Assembly: GCA_902364065.1 (NCBI GenBank)
Contig: CABJCJ010000003.1
Span: 1 to 64,000 of the forward strand
Source: Veillonellaceae bacterium SB90
GTDB lineage: Bacteria > Bacillota > Negativicutes > Selenomonadales > Selenomonadaceae
Direction: 5' to 3'
Length of the DNA stretch: 64,000 nucleotides
The position numbers were made by a program, and so were the translations under genes. How positions within the stretch are numbered: position 1 is the stretch's first letter; each line of letters opens with the position of its first letter. Below, one piece after another: positions 1 through 8,969 of the stretch. A model generated the notes under the pieces. The model was given only the letters and a program-made list of their open reading frames with translations, ran no database searches and had not been told where the DNA came from.

Positions 1-1
1 A

Positions 2-82
2 AAGCAGCTTAAGAAGTTGCTCAATCTGTTCCTGGCAAAACCGCCCGATTTCTGGGGAAGATACCTAATACAGTGTGCATGA
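2..82 (+). pseudogene. C-terminal remnant of an unidentified ORF, possibly a transposase
   Basis: The reading frame is open from the window edge to a TGA at 80-82 and gives a basic, aromatic-rich tail (KKLLNLFLAKPPDFWGRYLI). It lies beside an AT-rich accessory patch and resembles the end of an IS-encoded protein, but only 26 codons are visible. The family cannot be named and it may be the intact 3' end of a gene that continues outside the window. Confidence 0.25.
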
Positions 83-163
83 TGTGATATTGATAGATGT
101 CTGCAAACCTGATGGGTCCTTATCTTATGAGGGATTCAGGTGTGCGAAGTTTGAGTAATTTAC

Positions 164-201
164 AAATCAAGCGAGCTAATCTGCTGCAGCTCGCTTGATT
201 T
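164..201. terminator. Intrinsic-type hairpin downstream of the methyltransferase gene
   Basis: A perfect 13-bp inverted repeat (AAATCAAGCGAGC / GCTCGCTTGATTT) with a 12-nt loop lies 40 bases beyond the methyltransferase stop on the minus strand. A-rich and T-rich ends flank both arms, so it could stop transcription from either side. The remaining sequence between 83 and 240 shows no gene. Confidence 0.65.
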
Positions 202-240
202 ATCGATATTTAATTCAACCACCTATTATATTTCCTTCTC

Positions 241-1419
241 TCATTTCGCAGTTTTTTTATCCAATTCAATTTCAAACTGCGTACTGTATTTATTTATAAC
301 AATTATATTAGAAGGAATATTTATTTTACTATTTAAATTTTTCTCGTATGTTATAAGGATTCCAAAACTACAATTCTTTTTCTTACTTGCAGAAACAAGC
401 ATGGAGAGTGCATCTTTAAAAGATTCATTATCGCGTTGAATTCTAATTGCAACAGGACAACCAAAATAATGTCTTTTTAAAAAGGCATCTATTCCTTTAT
501 TTCTTTGTACTATATCACATTCAAATTGATTTAGTATAGACAATTCAGTTTCATTTTTTGTTCTATATGCAGCCGCACCAACCTTCAATAATATAGAAGT
601 CGTTTTATATGGATCAGCAAGTCTTTTTTTTGTAATTTCAATAGCGTCAGGGTTTATATCAATACCAATGTAATCACGATTTAAAAGTTTTGCACTAACC
701 AAAGTTGTACCGCTACCACAAAATGGATCTAAAACACAATCCCCTTCATCTGTACTAATTCTTATTATTCGTTCCAATAATTCTATCGGCTTTTGAGTTG
801 GATACCCTGTTCTTTCCTTTGCTTTAGGATTCAAAAATGGAATCTCCCAAACATCGGAAATCGGAACTCCTTTCTTTTCTTTCGCAGTAACGATTTCTCC
901 ATTTTCATCGCGTTTATAAACTGCTTTTCCTTTTTTATCTCTCACTCTCTCTTGTAAAATCTGGTCAAGGTTTGTTGTTGCCGAATAGTTACCATAAATA
1001 ATATTGAATTTATAGTTTTTTCCTTTTGTGTAATAAAAAATAGTTTGATGTGCAGGCAATAACCCTTTTTTAGAGTTCGACCATCTTTTATACGTCCATA
1101 TTATCTCACTTCTAAAATTAGCAACTCCGAACACTTCATCTAGCAAAATCCGCAAATAATGAGACGCAGATGTATCACAGTGAAGAAAAATTCCACCCGT
1201 AGGCTTTAGTATTCGCTTCATCTCTTTAATACGAACACGCATAAAAGATAAATAATCATCCAAGGAGTCCCAGGTATCTGCGAATTTATATTTTCTTCCA
1301 TTTTTATCTGATAATGACTGGATTCTCTGTGTATAAAACGGCGGATCAAGATATATCATATCTATCGAATCACTAGAAAAATCCTTCATTACTTCTAGGC
1401 AATCAGAATTATACAGCAT
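241..1419 (-). CDS. DNA amino-methyltransferase of a type II restriction-modification system
   Basis: A 392-residue DNA methyltransferase. The catalytic motif DPPF lies near residue 26 and the S-adenosylmethionine motif DPFCGSGTT lies near residue 230, the permuted order of beta-class amino-methyltransferases (N6-adenine or N4-cytosine). The last hundred or so residues after the motif I region are an extension of unknown role. The gene starts 2 bp after the stop of the companion endonuclease gene, so the two form one operon with the nuclease first. Base composition is far more AT-rich than the chromosome beyond 3 kb, a sign of recent transfer. The expected role is protecting host DNA from the neighbouring nuclease. 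The target is not shown by sequence; GTGCAC is a guess if the partner is truly ApaLI-like. Confidence 0.88.
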   Translation of the reverse strand: MLYNSDCLEVMKDFSSDSIDMIYLDPPFYTQRIQSLSDKNGRKYKFADTWDSLDDYLSFMRVRIKEMKRILKPTGGIFLHCDTSASHYLRILLDEVFGVANFRSEIIWTYKRWSNSKKGLLPAHQTIFYYTKGKNYKFNIIYGNYSATTNLDQILQERVRDKKGKAVYKRDENGEIVTAKEKKGVPISDVWEIPFLNPKAKERTGYPTQKPIELLERIIRISTDEGDCVLDPFCGSGTTLVSAKLLNRDYIGIDINPDAIEITKKRLADPYKTTSILLKVGAAAYRTKNETELSILNQFECDIVQRNKGIDAFLKRHYFGCPVAIRIQRDNESFKDALSMLVSASKKKNCSFGILITYEKNLNSKINIPSNIIVINKYSTQFEIELDKKTAK

Positions 1420-1421
1420 TA

Positions 1422-2045
1422 TTACTCGCGAGAATCAGCAATTTGCTCCATTATTTCAAGCAAATCAATCCCCGTAAACTCTTTTATATAATTCCAAGCT
1501 GAATCACCATAATAGTACTTCCCGCCTATTCCTATATATAGTGTTTCCAATGTTTCTTGTATTTTTTTAGCTTGCCCACGCTGAGGATAATAAAACATAA
1601 CTCTAACAGGTATATATCCCTTTGCGCTTATTGCTTTTACACGTGTATGCTCTTTCGTAATATGATCTCCGTCCGTAGTTGCATCGCGCCATTTTATTTC
1701 ATGCGCTATATTACCAACTAGACAATCAATTTCAAATTTCTTAGGACGAGTCCCTAACGTATTTGGTATTTTAATCTTTGCCGCATTAGGATATTTATAT
1801 TTCATGCAATAAACAGCGGCTTCTTCTAAAAAAGCACCTGCATACTTATACAAAAAACGTCCTTTATTTTGGTATAGATCAATAAGATTTCCTTCTTTAT
1901 TTGAAATACCCAAGACACGATAAACGAGGTAATGAGAATTATCATCACTTTTCATTTCTTCGATTCTTAAGTCAACTTGATTCTTTAAATCCTTTGCATA
2001 TTTATCAGCTAGTTTTCGTATTGTATTATAGACTTCTCGATTCAC
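1422..2045 (-). CDS. Type II restriction endonuclease, probably ApaLI-like
   Basis: A 207-residue protein starting at a GTG codon with an AAAGGAG ribosome site nine bases upstream. Residues around 105-120 hold an acidic-then-EIK arrangement (FEIDCLVGN...HEIKW), which fits the PD-(D/E)XK nuclease core, followed by a conserved-looking stretch WRDATTDGDHITKEHTR. From memory this stretch matches the ApaLI-like family, which cuts GTGCAC; I hold that identification at moderate confidence. Tight coupling to a methyltransferase directly downstream supports a complete restriction-modification pair. It shares the low GC of its partner. Confidence 0.68.
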   Translation of the reverse strand: MNREVYNTIRKLADKYAKDLKNQVDLRIEEMKSDDNSHYLVYRVLGISNKEGNLIDLYQNKGRFLYKYAGAFLEEAAVYCMKYKYPNAAKIKIPNTLGTRPKKFEIDCLVGNIAHEIKWRDATTDGDHITKEHTRVKAISAKGYIPVRVMFYYPQRGQAKKIQETLETLYIGIGGKYYYGDSAWNYIKEFTGIDLLEIMEQIADSRE

Positions 2046-2082
2046 TCTAGTACTCTCCTTTTGTAACTAGATTTAATATATC

Positions 2083-2110
2083 ATTATATCACATAAATCA
2101 GTAGTTTACA
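2083..2110 (-). promoter_or_regulatory. Promoter of the restriction-modification operon, -35 within an IS end
   Basis: Read on the minus strand there is an extended -10 (TGATATAAT, core at 2083-2088). A weak TGTAAA lies 16 bp upstream (2105-2110), inside the terminal inverted repeat of the adjacent IS remnant. The ribosome site and GTG start follow about 40 bp downstream. Confidence 0.55.
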
Positions 2111-2720
2111 GCTTTTGAGACATAATAAAATCACGTAGCTCCTGCTAGTGTATAATAGATTCACCACAAACCAAACGGTTCCTCATCGCTCAGCTGGCGT
2201 TGGAGTCAGCTCCGTCAGTGTGCTGCCTGTTCCGGCAATTCCTGTCGAAGCAGACGGATGCATCGCTCAACAGCTATTACCGTCCCCTTGGCAATGGACT
2301 CGTTACGGATGCATCCATTTGACAAGCCCTAGCTCTGCGGGCTCTTGCCATAGTGCCGGAGGCGCTCCGGCAGGCGCCTATCTTGCCTTGTCGCCCACCG
2401 GCTGGTGAAAACGCGCATCTTTGGTGACCGCACCGTCCATGCCTATGTGACGCTGAGCAAGAGTGGCTTGCGTTGCCTCTTTTTTTAGCACCGTGGACCC
2501 AATGGCCCTGCACATGAGCATTGCCTGGCAGGAGAGTAAGGCACTTCGTGACACCAGCTCCAGGCTCATGACGTTTTATCCGCTCAAACTCTACAAGCTC
2601 CGCTGGAGCATTGAGACGAACTACTACGAGCAGAAGATGTTCTAATTCCAGCACATTGCCAAGGCCTTACAAGCATTGGCTTGGAGCAATGTGCAAGCGG
2701 TTTAAAAGCTGTAAACTAGT
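2100..2720 (+). mobile_element. Internally deleted insertion sequence bounded by 17-bp inverted repeats
   Basis: The left end 2100-2116 (AGTAGTTTACAGCTTTT) and the reverse complement of the right end 2704-2720 (ACTAGTTTACAGCTTTT) match at 16 of 17 bases. Between them lie pieces of a DDE-type transposase in three frames. At 621 bp the element is much shorter than a working IS of this kind, so it is a non-autonomous derivative. No target-site duplication is obvious. Confidence 0.75.
2161..2705 (+). pseudogene. Degraded IS4-like transposase
   Basis: Fragments read, in order, QLALESAPSVCCLFRQFLSK near 2190-2250, ALALRALAIVPEALRQAPI near 2328-2390, RLVKTRIFGDRTVHAYVTLS near 2400-2460, and YPLKLYKLRWSIETNYYEQK near 2578-2640. 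The last piece has the Y-(x)-R-W-x-I-E character of the catalytic glutamate region of IS4-type DDE transposases. Frame changes, an in-frame TGA near 2328, a TAG near 2487 and a TAA at 2643-2645 break the gene. The expected middle of the catalytic domain is missing, consistent with an internal deletion. The family is assigned by motif only. Confidence 0.7.
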
Positions 2721-2954
2721 GTTTCTATATAAATTTGCACATATATATTCGCTAAAAAATTTCAATTTCCTGCTTGCAACAGCAATGGTTCCATCTCTGC
2801 CAGCGTTAATTTGTCGCGCCCGCATGATTTTCATCAATAGTCATAAGGAACATTGCCACCTTTACTTTCCCGAACAATCATGCCGTCAAGCGCCTGCACT
2901 GTCTTTTGCACCAGGCTGAACCTTGCTCAGCAAGACGATACGAATAAGAATAAA

Positions 2955-2983
2955 TTGAAAGTATGTTTTTTTGTCGATATAAT
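2955..2983 (+). promoter_or_regulatory. Sigma-70 promoter of the nitrogenase-like/hyp cluster
   Basis: TTGAAA (2955-2960) and TATAAT (2978-2983) are separated by exactly 17 bp, placing transcription start near 2990 and leaving a leader of about 30 nt before the Fe-protein gene. It is the first strong promoter after the IS remnant. No sigma-54 (-24/-12) element, typical of classical nif promoters, is seen. Between 2721 and 2954 no gene is apparent. Confidence 0.75.
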
Positions 2984-3020
2984 AAAGACTAGATACTTTT
3001 TTGCAACAGGGGGTTCTATC

Positions 3021-3797
3021 ATGCGCAAGATCGCGATTTACGGCAAGGGTGGCATCGGCAAGTCGACGATGACGAGCAATCTGGCGGCGGCGTTCGCTGC
3101 ACGGGGGAAGCGCGTCATCCAGATTGGCTGCGACCCGAAGGCCGATTCGACCATCAATCTGCTCGGGGGCAAGCCGCTGCTCTCCGTCATGGGCTATATG
3201 CGCGAGTACGACCGGGAGCCGGAGAGTCTCGCGGAAATCTCGCGCGAGGGCTTCGGCGGCGTGCTCTGCATCGAGACGGGCGGGCCGACGCCGGGGCTCG
3301 GCTGTGCGGGACGCGGCATCATCGCGACGTTCGGCCTGCTCGAGGACCTCGAGCTCTTTGAGACGTTCCGGCCCGATGTCGTGCTCTTCGACGTGCTCGG
3401 CGATGTCGTCTGCGGCGGGTTTGCCGCGCCGATCCGCGAAGGGTATGCCGAAGACGTGCTCATTGTGACCTCGGGCGAGAAGATGGCGCTCTACGCGGCG
3501 GACAATATCGCCAAGGCAGTCGAGAATTTTGCCGACCGGGGCTATGCGAAGGTCAGCGGCGTCATCCTTAACCGCCGCAATGTGCCGGATGAACGCAACA
3601 AGGTGGAATCGTTCGCCAAGAATCATGGGCTCGCCATCATTGCCGATATCCCGCGCAGCGATGCCATCAATGTGTATGAGGAGCGCGGCATGACGGTGAT
3701 TGAGGGCGACAGGACGCTGCCCATCAGCCGGAAATTCCTGGAGCTTGCTGACCGCCTGCTCGCCGGCGAGGACGCCGCTCCTTCGCCGGCGCCCTGA
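3021..3797 (+). CDS. NifH-family Fe protein (ATP-dependent reductase of a nitrogenase-like system)
   Basis: A 258-residue homodimeric-type iron protein expected to pass electrons to a NifDK-like partner with ATP hydrolysis. The P-loop GKGGIGKST is at residues 8-16, switch I DPKADST at 38-44, and the two 4Fe-4S cysteines are in GLGCAGRG (C95) and DVVCGGF (C131). The arginine that is ADP-ribosylated in NifH is present (R98). The ATG at 3021 follows an AGGGGG ribosome site; a longer frame upstream lacks one. It is shorter than typical NifH (about 270-295), closer to divergent relatives such as BchL/CfbC. It is first in an operon, 15 bp before a NifD-like gene. The electron acceptor and substrate are unknown; dinitrogen fixation is unlikely because no nifB or FeMo-cofactor genes accompany it. 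Confidence 0.92.
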   Translation: MRKIAIYGKGGIGKSTMTSNLAAAFAARGKRVIQIGCDPKADSTINLLGGKPLLSVMGYMREYDREPESLAEISREGFGGVLCIETGGPTPGLGCAGRGIIATFGLLEDLELFETFRPDVVLFDVLGDVVCGGFAAPIREGYAEDVLIVTSGEKMALYAADNIAKAVENFADRGYAKVSGVILNRRNVPDERNKVESFAKNHGLAIIADIPRSDAINVYEERGMTVIEGDRTLPISRKFLELADRLLAGEDAAPSPAP

Positions 3798-3812
3798 AAG
3801 TGAGGGATCATC

Positions 3813-5162
3813 ATGCCAGATGTACGCCAGCTGGGCGTTCCGTATTTCCTGACCATGGAGGAGCTGGCTGCCTGCGGACCGGAGGCCATCCCCGCCGAGC
3901 TCCAGACGGATACGCACCTCATCTACAATTCACCCGCGGCGCTCGACTTCAATTCGCCGGGCGCCCAGGGCTTCGGCGTCAAGCGCGCGGGCCTCTCGGT
4001 GCCCGGCAGCATCATGCTCCTGATTGCCCCGGGCTGTTGCGGCCGCAACACGAAAGCCCTGCAGGTACCGGGCGGCTACGGCGAGCGCTTTGCGTACCTG
4101 ATGCTCTCGGAAAATGACATCGTGACGGGCAAGCACCTGCGCAAGATTCCGGCCGCGGCCGAGGCCTTCGTGAAGAGCCGCGAGACTGTGCCCACGGCCC
4201 TCATGATCTGCATCACCTGCGTCGACGCCCTGCTCGGCACGGATATGGAGCGCGTCTGCCGGCAGGTGGAAGCGCGGCTCGCACTGCCCGTGCGCCCCTG
4301 CTACATGTACGCGCTGACGCGTGAGAGCCGCCTGCCGCCGATGACCGCCATCCGCCAGACCGTTTACAGCCTGCTGAAGCCGCGCAAGAAGCGCAGCAGC
4401 CAGGTGAATCTCCTGGGCTATTTCACGCCGCTGGCCGATGACTCGGAGCTCTATGCCCTGCTCCAAAGCATCGGCGTGCGCCACATCGGCGAACTCGCGC
4501 GCTGCCATGACTTCGCGTCCTACGAAGCGCTTTCCGCCGCCAACTTCAATCTCGTGCTCGATCCCGAGGCCCGCCAGGCCGCGAGCTGGTTCCAGCAGGA
4601 ATTGCAGATTCCGGCCATCGAGCTCAAGCGCCTCTACGAGACGGACAAGATTACCCGGCAGTACGAAGGGCTCGCTCATGTGCTCGGCGTTCGCCTGGAT
4701 GACAGCGCGTACCGCGAGCAGGCCGAGGCCGCGCGCGATGCGTTCGTCTCGCGGTATCGGGGGCTTTCCGTCGCCGTCGGCAGCCGCCTGAACGCGAACC
4801 CCTTCGAGCTCGCGCTGGCACTCCTTAAGGCAGGAGTTGAGGTCCGCGAGATCTTTGCCGTGCCAAGTCCCACGGACTTCTTCTACATCCGCCGGCTCGC
4901 TTCTCTCGCGCCCAGGACCAGGCTTTACACGAACCTCTCGCCGTCCATGCTGCACTATGAGGAATGCGAGCATCCCGTCGAGCTCGCGCTGGGTGCCGAT
5001 GCCTGCTACTACCATCCCGGAGCCGCACAGGTGCCATGGAATGAGGAATGCCAGCCATTTGGCCATCAGGGCGTGCGCAGCTTGTTCCATGTGATGACGG
5101 AGACCATGGCGGCCGCGGAAGCGGCAAACACCAAGGGCAGCAGGAAGGAGGCCACGAAATGA
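3813..5162 (+). CDS. NifD-like subunit of pair 1
   Basis: A 449-residue protein of the nitrogenase component 1/oxidoreductase family, expected to pair with the next gene and receive electrons from the Fe protein. The cluster-binding region is recognisable: APGCCGR (C75, C76) and ICITCVDALLGTD (C133, C136), the latter matching the third P-cluster cysteine motif followed by G-x-D. The position of the first cysteine, occupied in the paralogue encoded at 11124 (YSPAC), is alanine here (YNSPAAL, near residues 38-44). A C-terminal segment, WNEECQPFGHQGVRSLF (about 409-425), is rich in possible metal ligands. The stop overlaps the start of the K-like gene (ATGA). It is not close enough to NifD, BchN or MarD by eye to name it. 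Confidence 0.8.
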   Translation: MPDVRQLGVPYFLTMEELAACGPEAIPAELQTDTHLIYNSPAALDFNSPGAQGFGVKRAGLSVPGSIMLLIAPGCCGRNTKALQVPGGYGERFAYLMLSENDIVTGKHLRKIPAAAEAFVKSRETVPTALMICITCVDALLGTDMERVCRQVEARLALPVRPCYMYALTRESRLPPMTAIRQTVYSLLKPRKKRSSQVNLLGYFTPLADDSELYALLQSIGVRHIGELARCHDFASYEALSAANFNLVLDPEARQAASWFQQELQIPAIELKRLYETDKITRQYEGLAHVLGVRLDDSAYREQAEAARDAFVSRYRGLSVAVGSRLNANPFELALALLKAGVEVREIFAVPSPTDFFYIRRLASLAPRTRLYTNLSPSMLHYEECEHPVELALGADACYYHPGAAQVPWNEECQPFGHQGVRSLFHVMTETMAAAEAANTKGSRKEATK

Positions 5163-6211
5163 AGGGACTGCGTTTATACCTGCCGCCGTTCGCTCCGGAT
5201 ACCTCGGGCGCCGCGGCCGTGCTCTACCCGCTCGGCGGCATGGTCGTCATCGTCGACGCGGGCGGCTGCGCCGGCAATATCTGCGGCTTTGACGAGCCGC
5301 GCTGGCAGGAGGAGGGCGCGAAAAGTGCCGTATTCAGCGCGGGCCTGCGCGATATGGATGCCATCATGGGGCGCGACGACAAGCTCATCGAGAAGGTCCG
5401 TCTGGCCTGCGAGGAGATTGAGCCGCAGTTCATCGCCTTCATCGGCACGCCCGTACCGGCCGTCATCGGCACGGATTACCGGGCGCTCACGCGCATGGCA
5501 AAGAAGGCGACGGGCCTCCCGGCCATCGCGGTGGACAGCGACGGCACGAAGCTCTACGACGCGGGCGGCGGCAAGGCCCTGCTCGCGCTCTGCCGCGCCT
5601 TTGCCAAAGGGCAGACGGCTGGGCACTGCGGAACCATCGGCCTGCTCGGCCTGACACCGCTCGATTTTTCCGCAGGAAAACGCGGCCGTCTGGCAGATGC
5701 CCTGCGGGAGGAAGGCTGGTCAGCCGTCTGCTGCTACGACCGGCTGACGGATTTCACGCAGCCGTGCTGCCGGAAGAATCTCGTCGTCTCGCCCCTGGGG
5801 CTGCCGGCCGCCCGCTTCCTTGCCGAGCACTGCGGCATCCCGTATGAAATCGGCCTGCCCGGAGCATTCTTGAACGACCTGGCTGCCAAAATCGCCTCTG
5901 GCCTCGCCAAAGAGGATCGCGTGCTGATCATCCACCAGCAGGTCCTGGCCGGTGCCCTGCGCGGGGCGCTTCGCCAGGGCGGGCATCATGGGCTCATCAC
6001 CTGCGCGACCTTCTTCGAGCAGCCGGCGGGAACGAGTGAGCCCGGCGATGCCGTCTTTCGCGAGGAAGACGAGTTCCAGGCGTTTGTGGCAGGCGGCCGT
6101 TTTACGGCAATTGTCGGCGATCCGTCGCTCCGGCGGGCCCTGCCCTCTTTCGGCGGCCGCTTCCTCGCGCTGCCGCATTTTGCCGTCTCCGGCACGACCT
6201 CCGCGTCCTGA
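5159..6211 (+). CDS. NifK-like subunit of pair 1
   Basis: A 350-residue partner of the preceding D-like protein, translationally coupled through an ATGA overlap. The N-terminal region LGGMVVIVDAGGCAGNICGF has cysteines at residues 37 and 42; C37 is shared with the second K-like protein encoded at 12464. The region where NifK has its third cluster cysteine reads IGTPVPAVIGTD and lacks cysteine. The protein is far shorter than NifK (about 520), with a compact Rossmann-like core. The paralogy to the other K-like protein is clear from matching segments (DEPRW; IGTDxRA; LLGLTPLD). The start at 5159 is preferred over upstream in-frame codons because these lie inside the D-like gene. Confidence 0.78.
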   Translation: MKGLRLYLPPFAPDTSGAAAVLYPLGGMVVIVDAGGCAGNICGFDEPRWQEEGAKSAVFSAGLRDMDAIMGRDDKLIEKVRLACEEIEPQFIAFIGTPVPAVIGTDYRALTRMAKKATGLPAIAVDSDGTKLYDAGGGKALLALCRAFAKGQTAGHCGTIGLLGLTPLDFSAGKRGRLADALREEGWSAVCCYDRLTDFTQPCCRKNLVVSPLGLPAARFLAEHCGIPYEIGLPGAFLNDLAAKIASGLAKEDRVLIIHQQVLAGALRGALRQGGHHGLITCATFFEQPAGTSEPGDAVFREEDEFQAFVAGGRFTAIVGDPSLRRALPSFGGRFLALPHFAVSGTTSAS

Positions 6212-6324
6212 CCGCAGTTCCAAAAGACAGAATACGGAAAACAGCGGGCCGGGAGACACGGCACAAACCATCAAAGAAGCAGCACACACGCACCAGAAGA
6301 CCAGAAGAAATGAGGACTTTCGTT

Positions 6325-8673
6325 ATGTCATTTTGGAATATCAAGATTTACGGCATCGTACAGGGCGTCGGCTTCCGCCCGTTCGTGAGCCGGCTCGCTG
6401 AAGCCTGCCGGATCCGCGGCAACGTCTGCAACAAGGGGCCCTATGTCGAGGTCAACGCCCAGGGCACGCCGGAAAATCTCGCGGCCTTTCGCCGGGGACT
6501 GTGGGAGCAGGCGCCGGAGCGCGCGAGCATCCTCAAGATTGATGTGCGGGAAGAACCGGCTTCTGAAGCGGCTTCCAGAAATTTTTCGGATTTTGCCATC
6601 ATCGAGAGTGCGAAGGAGCGCGGCGATATCTTCGTCTCGCCCGACATCGCGACGTGTGACAAATGCCGTGAGGAGCTCTTTGACCCCGGTAACCGCCGCT
6701 ACCTGCATCCCTTCATCAACTGCACGGCCTGCGGGCCGCGGCTGACCATCCTCGAGGCCATGCCCTACGACCGCGAGCGCACGAGCATGAAGGAATTCCC
6801 GATGTGCCCGGCCTGCCATGAGGAATACGTGACGCCAGACGACCGGCGCTACGATGCCCAGCCCGTCTGCTGCAACGACTGCGGCCCCGAGGTCTACCTG
6901 CTCGGCGATGAAACGGTGCGGCGCGAGGCGGCCATCAAAGCCACGCGACGCGTCATCGCCAATGGCGGCATCGCGGCTATCAAGGGCATCGGCGGCTTTC
7001 ATCTCTGCTGCGATGCCACGAACGAGGCGGCTGTCGCCCGGCTGCGCGCACTCAAGCACCGCCCGGTTAAGCCCTTTGCCATCATGATGCGGGATCTCGC
7101 CGCCGTCAAAGCCTCCTGCTGCCTCGAGCCCGGCCAGGAGGAAATGCTCACGGGTCACCAGAAGCCCATCCTGCTGCTGCGACGCAAGCGGGATGCCATC
7201 TTTGCGCCGAGCGTGGCTCCGGGGAATCCGAAAGTTGGCGTCATGCTGCCCTACACGCCTCTGCACATGCTCATCTTTGACTATCCCATAGACGATGCAG
7301 TCATCCCCGCGGCACTCGTCATGACGAGCGGCAATCCCTCGGGCGCGCCGATCTGCCATAACGACGAGGAAGCAAGGGAAGTCCTCGCCCCCTTATGCGA
7401 CATCATCCTCTCGCACAACCGCCGCATCCGCCTGCGCGCGGACGATTCCGTCATGGACTGGTTCGAGGGCAGGCCCTACATGATCCGCCGCAGCCGCGGC
7501 TTTGCGCCGCTGCCCTTCCTCGTGAGCAACGCCCCCAAGGGGCAGGTGCTCGGCATCGGCGGCGAGCTCAAGAACACGTTCTGCCTCGCGAGCAACGTCC
7601 TCTTCTACCCCTCGCCCTACATCGGCGACATGTCCGACCTGCGTACGGTGCTCGCGCTCAAGGACTCCGTCGCCCTCATGGCATCGCTGCTCGAGAATGA
7701 GCCGCAGCTCGTCGCCTGCGATATGCATCCGCGCTACAACACGACAACGGCTGCCAAAGAACTCGGTCTGCCGCTGCTGCCCGTGCAGCACCATTACGCG
7801 CACATCCTCTCGTGCATGGCGGAGAACGATGCCGCGGGGCCCGTCATCGGCGTTTCGTTTGACGGCACGGGCTACGGCACCGACGGCACGGTCTGGGGCG
7901 GCGAGATCCTCATGGCCTCGTACGAATCCTTCGAGCGGCTCGGCTCCATCGAGCCCTTCGCACAGGCGGGCGGCGACCGTGCAAGCCGGGAGGGCTGGCG
8001 CATTGCCCTCGCGCTGCTTTTCGCCACGCACGGGAAGGAAGAAGCCCGCACGATTGCCGCGCACCTGCAGCTCGCCACGGAGCAGGAATTTGCCGCCGTC
8101 GCGTTCATGCTCGAGCACCGCGTCAATACCGTGACCTCGACGAGCGCCGGCCGCCTGTTCGATGCCGTCAGCGCGCTGCTCGGCATCCGCCGCGCCTCGA
8201 CCTTTGAGGGCGAGGCCTCCATGTACCTGCAGTTCGCCGCTGAAGCCTGGGCCGAAGAGCATGCCGCCCCAGAAGAAATGGACGATGTGCGCGCCGGGAT
8301 GCCCGCATCGTCAGACGGGCGTTTCCTGCTGCCGACGCAGGCGCTCTTCGATGAACTCGTCAGGGAGCGCCTGAACGGCGTGGATGCCGGCGCCCTTGCG
8401 TATGAATTCCATGCCGCCCTCGCCCGGCTCATCGTGCGCGGCTGCGAGGAAGCCCGCAAAAAGACGGGCCTCACAGCCGTCGCGCTGAGCGGCGGCGTCT
8501 TCCAGAATCTGCTGCTGCTGCGCCTGACGAAGGAACGGCTTGAGGCGCAGGGCTTTACCGTGCTGCTGCACAGTCTGATTCCGCCAAACGACGGCGGCAT
8601 CTGCCTCGGTCAGGCGGCCGCGGCCAGCTTCCATCTGGCGGCCCGGAAGGCTCCTGAGGCCAGGCCGTCATGA
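6325..8673 (+). CDS. hypF: Carbamoyltransferase HypF
   Basis: A 782-residue HypF, which makes carbamoyl-adenylate from carbamoyl phosphate and passes the carbamoyl group to HypE as the source of cyanide ligands in Fe(CN)2CO. All domains are present: acylphosphatase-like (GIVQGVGFRPF near residue 10), two zinc-finger motifs (CDKC...CTAC near 110-140 and CPAC...CNDC near 160-190), a YrdC-like domain, and a Kae1-like domain with the HHYAH motif near 495. The ATG at 6325 is favoured over 6310 because an AGGA site precedes it and the acylphosphatase domain then begins as usual. A 113-bp gap separates it from the K-like gene. Normally it serves NiFe hydrogenases; here it sits between two nitrogenase-like pairs. 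Confidence 0.96.
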   Translation: MSFWNIKIYGIVQGVGFRPFVSRLAEACRIRGNVCNKGPYVEVNAQGTPENLAAFRRGLWEQAPERASILKIDVREEPASEAASRNFSDFAIIESAKERGDIFVSPDIATCDKCREELFDPGNRRYLHPFINCTACGPRLTILEAMPYDRERTSMKEFPMCPACHEEYVTPDDRRYDAQPVCCNDCGPEVYLLGDETVRREAAIKATRRVIANGGIAAIKGIGGFHLCCDATNEAAVARLRALKHRPVKPFAIMMRDLAAVKASCCLEPGQEEMLTGHQKPILLLRRKRDAIFAPSVAPGNPKVGVMLPYTPLHMLIFDYPIDDAVIPAALVMTSGNPSGAPICHNDEEAREVLAPLCDIILSHNRRIRLRADDSVMDWFEGRPYMIRRSRGFAPLPFLVSNAPKGQVLGIGGELKNTFCLASNVLFYPSPYIGDMSDLRTVLALKDSVALMASLLENEPQLVACDMHPRYNTTTAAKELGLPLLPVQHHYAHILSCMAENDAAGPVIGVSFDGTGYGTDGTVWGGEILMASYESFERLGSIEPFAQAGGDRASREGWRIALALLFATHGKEEARTIAAHLQLATEQEFAAVAFMLEHRVNTVTSTSAGRLFDAVSALLGIRRASTFEGEASMYLQFAAEAWAEEHAAPEEMDDVRAGMPASSDGRFLLPTQALFDELVRERLNGVDAGALAYEFHAALARLIVRGCEEARKKTGLTAVALSGGVFQNLLLLRLTKERLEAQGFTVLLHSLIPPNDGGICLGQAAAASFHLAARKAPEARPS

Positions 8674-8759
8674 GCAGCGCCCCTGCTCTATGGCAGCTCG
8701 TTTTACCAGGGCTGTCATGATTGATCATCATTGTTTATCTTAGGAAGGAAGTCATCATC

Positions 8760-8969
8760 ATGTGTGTAGGTTTGCCAGCCAAGGTCATCCGCGTCAAGGA
8801 CGGCATGGCCATCGTCGATGCCTCCGGCGCACGCCGCGAAGTCTCCGCCGAACTCCTCAACACCGTTGACCCCGGCGATTACGTCATGGTCCACGCGGGC
8901 CTTGCCATCGCCAAGATTACAGCTGACGACGAGGAGGAAAGCGCCTCGGTCCTGGAGTCTTTGTCATGA
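8760..8969 (+). CDS. hypC: Hydrogenase cofactor chaperone HypC
   Basis: A 69-residue HypC/HybG-type chaperone. It begins MCVGLPAKV, with the essential cysteine at position 2 that holds the iron atom while CN and CO ligands are added. The start follows AGGAAGGA at 8741-8748, with 11 bases between. The stop overlaps the hypD start (ATGA), matching the tight HypC-HypD complex. Known HypC proteins carry Fe(CN)2CO to the large subunit of NiFe hydrogenase. No such subunit is in this window, so the receiving protein here is open. Confidence 0.95.
   Translation: MCVGLPAKVIRVKDGMAIVDASGARREVSAELLNTVDPGDYVMVHAGLAIAKITADDEEESASVLESLS

Noticed and set aside
3021-6211. Chlorophyll (BchLNB), coenzyme F430 (CfbCD) or methylthio-alkane reductase (MarHDK) genes
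   Set aside because: No photosynthesis, methanogenesis or sulfur-salvage genes accompany them, and the presence of a second D/K pair with hypFCDE does not fit these systems.
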